From an uncultured Prevotella sp. (GTDB lineage: Bacteria > Bacteroidota > Bacteroidia > Bacteroidales > Bacteroidaceae): a stretch of DNA of 11,146 nt. Position 1 is the first letter of the stretch. Every line of letters begins with the position of its first letter. Where the stretch lies: contig CAJLYG010000093.1 in the NCBI GenBank assembly GCA_905210845.1, positions 1 through 11,146 of the forward strand, in the 5' to 3' direction. Both the position numbers and the translations under genes were made by a program. The notes under the pieces were generated by a model. The model was not told where the DNA came from and searched no databases. It was given only the letters and a program-made list of their open reading frames with translations. Below are positions 7,404-11,146 of this stretch, one piece after another.

Positions 7404-8423
7404 CTATCCCTTCTTCGTGCTGTCTCTCACTTGAAGCAAGGAAGGGATCACCAATTGCCGGACTTTCTGCTTGCCCTGGATCTTCTCCAGCAACAACTCA
7501 AAGGCGGCACGCCCCATCTTCTGTGGCTGCAGGCAAACGGAAGTCAACTTTGGGAAGACATAGTTGGAATGGAGTTCATCCGTATATCCAATCAAGGAGA
7601 TATCCTCTGGTATCTTCAACTGATGGCGGCGGATCACCTCCATGGCTGAGAAGGCAAGCGTATCGTTCATGGCGAGGATGCCATCAGGCGGATTATCTAA
7701 AGCCAACAACTGCTCCGTTGCCTGGCAACCGGACTCAAACTCGAGCTTCTGGCAAACGACGAGGGAGCGGTCAATGGGGATATGATGAGACCGCAATGCT
7801 TCCAGGTACCCGTGTTTCCGACGCTTAACGATATCCAGATAGTTCTCGCCTCCGATAAAGGCTACGCGCTTGCAGCCATGGTCAAGAAGGTAATTCGTGG
7901 CTTTCTCAGCTGATACGTCCCCGTCAGCGATGACCGAGGAAAACTCATGAGTCAGGCAAGTACGGTCGAAAAAGACAAGGGGAATATTCAATGATTGCAT
8001 AGAAAGGAAATGCGAATAGTCCGTTGTCTCCTGAGACAAGCAGGCAAGGATGCCCTCTACTCTCATTCCGGCAAGATTGTTCAGGTTGGACTTCTCCTTT
8101 TCCTCATTCTCATCAGAAGAGGTGATAATGACGAAATATCCTTTTTCCGTAGCCGCATCTTCAATTCCCTTGAGGATAGCAGAATAGAAATAGGTGACAA
8201 TATCCGGTACAACGACCCCTATGGTACGAGGGGCGTTGTAGCGCAAGCTGATCGCAAACGGATTCGGGCGATATCCCATCTGGCGGGCTGTCTTCTGCAC
8301 CTTCTTGCAAAGCTCCTCGGAAATCTCCCTACTATTCTTCAAGGCACGGGAGACCGTCGCCACTGAGACATCCAACCGCCGGGCTATATCCCGCATGGAC
8401 ACGTATCGTTTATTTTCCATCAT
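7404..8423 (-). CDS. LacI-family transcriptional regulator
   Basis: This is a sugar-responsive DNA-binding regulator of the LacI/GalR family, 339 aa, the usual length. The helix-turn-helix is at residues 11-31 (RDIARRLDVSVATVSRALKN), the hinge helix at about 53-61 (PNPFAISLR), and a periplasmic-binding-protein-like effector domain follows from about 66 (RTIGVVVPDIVTYFYSAILKG) to the end, with GILAMNDTLAFSAMEVIRR and DISLIGYTDE typical of the family. The ribosome-binding site AAAAGGAG (8427-8434) is 3 nt from the first ATG (8423) and 6 nt from the second (8420), so the second may be used. A palindrome at 8439-8452 lies 15 bp upstream of the start, which suggests autoregulation. It is divergent from the sugar-oxidation genes and likely controls them and the 959-aa gene/susC operon, which carries the same palindrome. 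The effector is unknown. Confidence 0.96.
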   Translation of the reverse strand: MMENKRYVSMRDIARRLDVSVATVSRALKNSREISEELCKKVQKTARQMGYRPNPFAISLRYNAPRTIGVVVPDIVTYFYSAILKGIEDAATEKGYFVIITSSDENEEKEKSNLNNLAGMRVEGILACLSQETTDYSHFLSMQSLNIPLVFFDRTCLTHEFSSVIADGDVSAEKATNYLLDHGCKRVAFIGGENYLDIVKRRKHGYLEALRSHHIPIDRSLVVCQKLEFESGCQATEQLLALDNPPDGILAMNDTLAFSAMEVIRRHQLKIPEDISLIGYTDELHSNYVFPKLTSVCLQPQKMGRAAFELLLEKIQGKQKVRQLVIPSLLQVRDSTKKG

Positions 8424-8437
8424 GCACTCCTTTTCTT

Positions 8438-8453
8438 ACGTAACGCATTACGT
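8438..8453. promoter_or_regulatory. LacI-family operator-like palindrome in the lacI/aldo-keto reductase intergenic region
   Basis: The site reads ACGTAACGCATTACGT, a 16-bp near-perfect palindrome. Its 14-bp core matches the site at 5271-5284 except at the two central bases (GC here, CG there). It lies just upstream of the lacI ribosome-binding site, and its core is 44 bp upstream of the -7 box of the divergent aldo/keto reductase gene. It could repress lacI while acting at about -62 on the other promoter. Confidence 0.7.
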
Positions 8454-8461
8454 TCAGTTTT

Positions 8462-8479
8462 TAGTATTTGGGAATACTA
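8462..8479. promoter_or_regulatory. Second palindrome TAGTATT-N4-AATACTA before the aldo/keto reductase promoter
   Basis: Perfect 7-bp arms flank TGGG. The centre is 25 bp from the centre of the LacI-type palindrome and 30 bp upstream of the centre of the -7 box, so it overlaps the place of the -33 element. It may be a second regulator's site; nothing identifies which. Confidence 0.45.
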
Positions 8480-8496
8480 CTTTAACCATTGTCTCG

Positions 8497-8504
8497 TACT
8501 TTTG
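8497..8504 (+). promoter_or_regulatory. -7 promoter element of the sugar-oxidation operon
   Basis: TACTTTTG matches TAnnTTTG exactly and is followed by CAAA, as in the promoter at 5220-5227. It is 27 bp upstream of the ATG at 8532. No TTTG occurs at the usual 19-21-bp spacing; the nearest (8467-8470) is 26 bp away and inside the palindrome at 8462-8479. Confidence 0.65.
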
Positions 8505-8531
8505 CAAAGGAATTTCAAGCTACGAAGATCA

Positions 8532-9464
8532 ATGGAATATAGAACATTAGGACATACTGGAATGAAGGTCTCCTCCCTCTCCTTCGGTGCCTCATCTTTA
8601 GGCGGAGTCTTCCACGACCTCAAGGAAAAGGAAGGCATCCAGGCCGTCCATACGGCAGTTGAGAACGGTATTAATTTTATCGATGTCTCACCTTATTATG
8701 GTTATTATAAGGCTGAGACCGTGTTGGGCAAAGCACTCAGGGAGATCGAGCGCGACCGCTATTACCTTTCTACGAAGGTGGGGAGGTATGGAAAGGACGG
8801 CCATAACACATGGGACTACTCTGCCAAGCGCGTCACAGAAAGCGTCTACGAAAGCATGGAACGCCTGAATGTCGACTACCTCGACCTCATCAACGTACAT
8901 GACATCGAGTTCGCCGACCTGCATCAGGTCGTCGACGAGACGCTGCCTGCCCTTGTAGAACTCAGGGATAAGGGAGTGGTCAAGCATGTGGGCATCACCG
9001 ACCTGCAGTTGGAGAATCTGAAATGGGTGATCGAACAGGTACCTGAGGGCACCGTTGAGACCATTCTGAACTTTTGCCATTACTGCCTCTGCGATGACAA
9101 GCTGATAGACTTCCTCGATTTCTTTGAGCATCATCATATTGGGGTGATCAACGCATCGCCATTCTCTATGGGACTGCTCACGGAGCGAGGCGTTCCCGAT
9201 TGGCATCCGGCACCCAAACCTTTGGTGGAGGCTTGCCAAAGAGCTGCTCAATATTGCCACGAGCAGCACTATCCCATCGAGAAGCTCGCCATCCAATATT
9301 CCACCCAGAACCCGCGCATTACCACCACCTTGTTCAGTACAACCCGCCCAAAGAACGTATTGGAGAACATCCAGGCTGTGGGCGAACCTGCACCGCAAGA
9401 GCTCGTCATCAAGGTGAAAGAGATGATTGGCGAGCAGCAACGCGTATCCTGGGCAAATACTTAA
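8532..9464 (+). CDS. Aldo/keto reductase, probable L-fucose/L-galactose-type 1-dehydrogenase
   Basis: This is an NAD(P)-dependent (alpha/beta)8-barrel oxidoreductase of 310 aa. The catalytic tetrad is visible as D51, Y56 (FIDVSPYYG), K82 (LSTKVGRYG) and H123 (NVHDIEF). MEYRTLGHTGMKVSSLSFGASSLGG at the N-terminus and the style of the active-site segments recall the L-galactose dehydrogenase/L-fucose dehydrogenase/D-threo-aldose 1-dehydrogenase group, which oxidises the anomeric carbon to a lactone. The start at 8532 is preferred because the upstream in-frame TTG at 8502 falls within the -7 box. It is first in an operon with an amidohydrolase 12 bp downstream, matching the dehydrogenase-lactonase order of oxidative fucose degradation. 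The substrate is inferred, and D-arabinose or L-galactose is as possible as L-fucose. Confidence 0.9.
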   Translation: MEYRTLGHTGMKVSSLSFGASSLGGVFHDLKEKEGIQAVHTAVENGINFIDVSPYYGYYKAETVLGKALREIERDRYYLSTKVGRYGKDGHNTWDYSAKRVTESVYESMERLNVDYLDLINVHDIEFADLHQVVDETLPALVELRDKGVVKHVGITDLQLENLKWVIEQVPEGTVETILNFCHYCLCDDKLIDFLDFFEHHHIGVINASPFSMGLLTERGVPDWHPAPKPLVEACQRAAQYCHEQHYPIEKLAIQYSTQNPRITTTLFSTTRPKNVLENIQAVGEPAPQELVIKVKEMIGEQQRVSWANT

Positions 9465-9476
9465 TTCCATCTTGCC

Positions 9477-10409
9477 ATGCATAACTATTATCCGATCATC
9501 GATGCCCATGCCCACCTCTGGCTGAAGCAAGACACTGTGGTGGACGGGAAACGGATTCGGACCTTGCACAACGGAAGGTCGGAATTCATGGGCGAAGAAC
9601 GCCAGATGCTCCCGCCGTTTATGACGGACGGTAGGAATACTGCTGAGGTTTTCTTGTCGAACATGGACTATGCCCAGGTCTCGGCTGCGGTCATCGTACA
9701 GGAATTTATCGATGGGATGCAGAATGACTACTTAGCAGAAGTGTGGTCACGCTATCCCCATCGCTTGAAGGTGACGGGGCTGCTCCCCTATCTTCAATCT
9801 GTCAATACCACAAAGGTGGAAGAGCTACTCAGCCAAGGATTCTGTGGTATGACCATTCCCGGTCACCGATTGAGGCGCGAGGATGGCAGTAGACTGGCAC
9901 TGAACGACCCAAATATGATGCAGATGTACCAGGTCATGAATGCACATCATGCGATCCTGTCCCTTGCCCTTGAACCTGGTACGGGACAGATTGCCGAAGT
10001 AGAAGATATCATCCATACCTTTCCTGGCCTAAAAATAGCCATTGCCCATTTCGGGATGGTAGGCAGCGAGGGATGGATGGAGCAAATCCGACTGGCAAGA
10101 CATAAGAATGTCATGATAGAGTCTGGCGGCATCACCTGGCTATTCAATGACGAGTTCTATCCTTTCCCCGGCGCCATCCGCGCCATCCGCAAAGCCGCTG
10201 ATGAGGTAGGAATAGAGAAGTTGATGTGGGGCTCGGACTATCCACGCACCATTACCGCCATCACCTATCGCATGTCATACGACTTTTTCACGAAAAGCGC
10301 GGCATTCAATGATGAGGAGAAGCGTCTTTTCTTAGGAGAGAACGCACGGCGATTCTACCAGTTCGAGGATCCCGTCCATCTACCTTATATTAAGAATATG
10401 TCAGAATAA
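9477..10409 (+). CDS. Amidohydrolase-family protein, probable sugar lactonase
   Basis: This 310-aa cytoplasmic TIM-barrel hydrolase belongs to the amidohydrolase-2 group, which includes L-fuconolactonase and 4-sulfomuconolactonase-like enzymes. The metal-site motif HxH is at H11 and H13 (IIDAHAHLW), further ligand candidates are H191 (IAIAHFGMVG) and the acidic D254 in WGSDYPR near the end of the barrel. There is no signal peptide. It follows the aldo/keto reductase by 12 bp and precedes the zinc dehydrogenase by 35 bp, so the three are one transcript. In this setting hydrolysis of the aldonolactone made by the reductase is the most economical role. Other members of the family are decarboxylases or amide hydrolases, so the exact reaction stays inferred. 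Confidence 0.88.
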   Translation: MHNYYPIIDAHAHLWLKQDTVVDGKRIRTLHNGRSEFMGEERQMLPPFMTDGRNTAEVFLSNMDYAQVSAAVIVQEFIDGMQNDYLAEVWSRYPHRLKVTGLLPYLQSVNTTKVEELLSQGFCGMTIPGHRLRREDGSRLALNDPNMMQMYQVMNAHHAILSLALEPGTGQIAEVEDIIHTFPGLKIAIAHFGMVGSEGWMEQIRLARHKNVMIESGGITWLFNDEFYPFPGAIRAIRKAADEVGIEKLMWGSDYPRTITAITYRMSYDFFTKSAAFNDEEKRLFLGENARRFYQFEDPVHLPYIKNMSE

Positions 10410-10444
10410 AAAAGATATCTGATCGATTAAAACAGCTATAAACA

Positions 10445-10873
10445 ATGAAAGCCATACAAATAGCAGACCTTCAGGATTTGAGGGTCGTTGATGTGGAAAA
10501 GCCCCAGCCACGAGCTGGAGAGGTATTATTGAAAATCCATTATGTAGGATTCTGCGGTTCCGACCTCAATACTTATTTAGGTCGCAATCCCATGGTCAGG
10601 ATGCCTGTCATCCCTGGTCATGAGGTAGGAGCCGTCATTGAGGCATGCGGGGAGGGCGTAACTGCCGACCTGCAAGAGGGCATGACCGTTACTCTAAATC
10701 CTTATACCAACTGCGGGCACTGTGCTTCCTGCCGCAATGGGCGTGTCAATGCCTGTGAGCACAATGAGACCTTAGGCGTACAGCGTAATGGCGTGATGCA
10801 GGAATATGCCGTGATCGCAGCGGAGCCACCAGACTGTCAGATGTGGAAATCAGATGCATTTTCTTTCGAATAA
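10445..10873 (+). pseudogene. Truncated zinc-dependent alcohol/polyol dehydrogenase
   Basis: Only the N-terminal GroES-like part of a medium-chain dehydrogenase is present: 142 aa against about 340 in the family. Visible residues are the catalytic-zinc ligands C37 (GFCGSDL), H59 and E60 (GHEVG), and the structural-zinc cysteines C90, C93, C96 and C104 (NCGHCASCRNGRVNAC). Homology appears to stop after GVMQEYAVIAAE (about residue 127, near 10825). The last 15 residues do not look like the family, and the NAD(P)-binding Rossmann fold is absent from the following sequence. The start has AACA just upstream and lies 35 bp after the lactonase gene. The full-length enzyme would probably have oxidised a hydroxy group of the sugar acid in the same pathway. 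The protein is unlikely to be active. A deletion, a recombination junction or an assembly join could explain it. Confidence 0.8.
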
Positions 10874-10941
10874 CGCTCCCGTAAACAATAACACATTTGA
10901 TTAAAAACTGCAATATTTTATAGTATGTTTGAAAATAAATA

Positions 10942-10969
10942 CAGGATATAGAGGTGTTTCTATATCCTG
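10942..10969 (-). terminator. Terminator hairpin of the convergent right-hand gene
   Basis: CAGGATATAGA and TCTATATCCTG form a perfect 11-bp stem around GGTGTT. On the minus strand the stem is followed by the T-rich tail TATTTATTTTC, and it lies 22 bp after the stop of the gene ending at 10992. There is no T-run on the plus-strand side, so it mainly serves the minus strand. Confidence 0.75.
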
Positions 10970-10991
10970 CAAAAAATATTGATTATGAGAT

Positions 10992-11146
10992 TTAGCGTTC
11001 CATCATGCTGATGGATTCAATTCCAACGCTTCCACCGCGAACCACTTCAATTCTGTGGAATTCTTCCTTGATCAGTTTAACAACTGCATCATTCTTGGTG
11101 GCTGTCTGGACAAATTCCAGAAGCAGACTGTCTTTGCCATAGTCAA
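10992..11146 (-). CDS. C-terminal fragment of an unrecognised protein
   Basis: An open frame enters from the right edge and ends at TAA (10992-10994), giving 50 residues that include LLLEFVQTATKNDAVVKLIK and end SVGIESISMMER. The alternation of charged and hydrophobic residues is that of a soluble alpha/beta protein, and there is no membrane segment. I do not recognise a family. It is convergent with the truncated dehydrogenase and has its own terminator, so it is probably unrelated to the sugar genes. Codon choice includes more GGA and GAA than the neighbouring dehydrogenase. Confidence 0.6.
   Translation of the reverse strand, partial: DYGKDSLLLEFVQTATKNDAVVKLIKEEFHRIEVVRGGSVGIESISMMER

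Noticed and set aside
8688..9569. A 293-codon open frame on the minus strand opposite the aldo/keto reductase gene.
   Set aside because: It is antisense to a clear enzyme with a full catalytic tetrad, has no ribosome-binding site or recognisable domain, and is explained by the codon bias of the plus-strand gene.
10924..10931. TATGTTTG on the plus strand as a promoter.
   Set aside because: It matches TAnnTTTG, but the nearest TTTG is 24 bp upstream, no plus-strand gene follows, and the minus-strand terminator hairpin starts 10 bp later.
1..11146. CRISPR arrays, tRNA or rRNA genes, insertion sequences.
   Set aside because: No spaced repeat array, cloverleaf, rRNA motif, transposase frame or terminal inverted repeats were seen on either strand.

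Overview
The window looks like a Bacteroidales chromosome (Bacteroides/Prevotella type). It carries a SusC-type TonB-dependent receptor and secreted glycan-processing proteins. Several promoters show the Bacteroidetes -7 element TAnnTTTG. Codons are moderately GC-rich and intergenic regions are AT-rich. Genus cannot be fixed from the sequence.

Layout. 1-2239 (-): 5' three quarters of a SusC-like outer-membrane receptor that runs off the left edge, where a SusD partner is expected. 2316-5195 (-): a large secreted multidomain protein of unrecognised family, with a possible glycosidase-like N-terminal region, a glutamine-amidotransferase-like middle and a xylose-isomerase-like C-terminal barrel. 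It lies 76 bp upstream of susC with no visible terminator between, so the two are probably one operon. 5422-6501 (-): a secreted GH16 endo-glycanase with its own promoter and a strong terminator. 6700-7137 (-): a small heat-shock protein (Hsp20) with a hairpin-rich stretch upstream. 7404-8423 (-): a LacI-family regulator. 8532-10873 (+), divergent from lacI: an aldo/keto reductase, an amidohydrolase-type lactonase and the N-terminal part of a zinc alcohol dehydrogenase. The first two fit oxidative breakdown of L-fucose or L-galactose through a lactone. The last gene is broken after its GroES-like domain. 10992-11146 (-): the 3' end of an unrecognised convergent gene with its terminator.

How the parts fit. 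Two near-identical 14-bp palindromes of LacI-operator type lie beside lacI and in front of the 959-aa gene/susC operon. Both sit 43-44 bp upstream of a TAnnTTTG box (centre about -61), and neither promoter has a recognisable -33 TTTG. This suggests one LacI-type protein coordinates uptake and processing of an extracellular glycan with oxidation of a released sugar, possibly as an activator. The GH16 promoter has a different palindrome at about the same position, plus a 21-bp tandem repeat, so it probably answers to another regulator. The sugar is unknown; L-fucose or L-galactose is the best guess from the oxidative enzymes.
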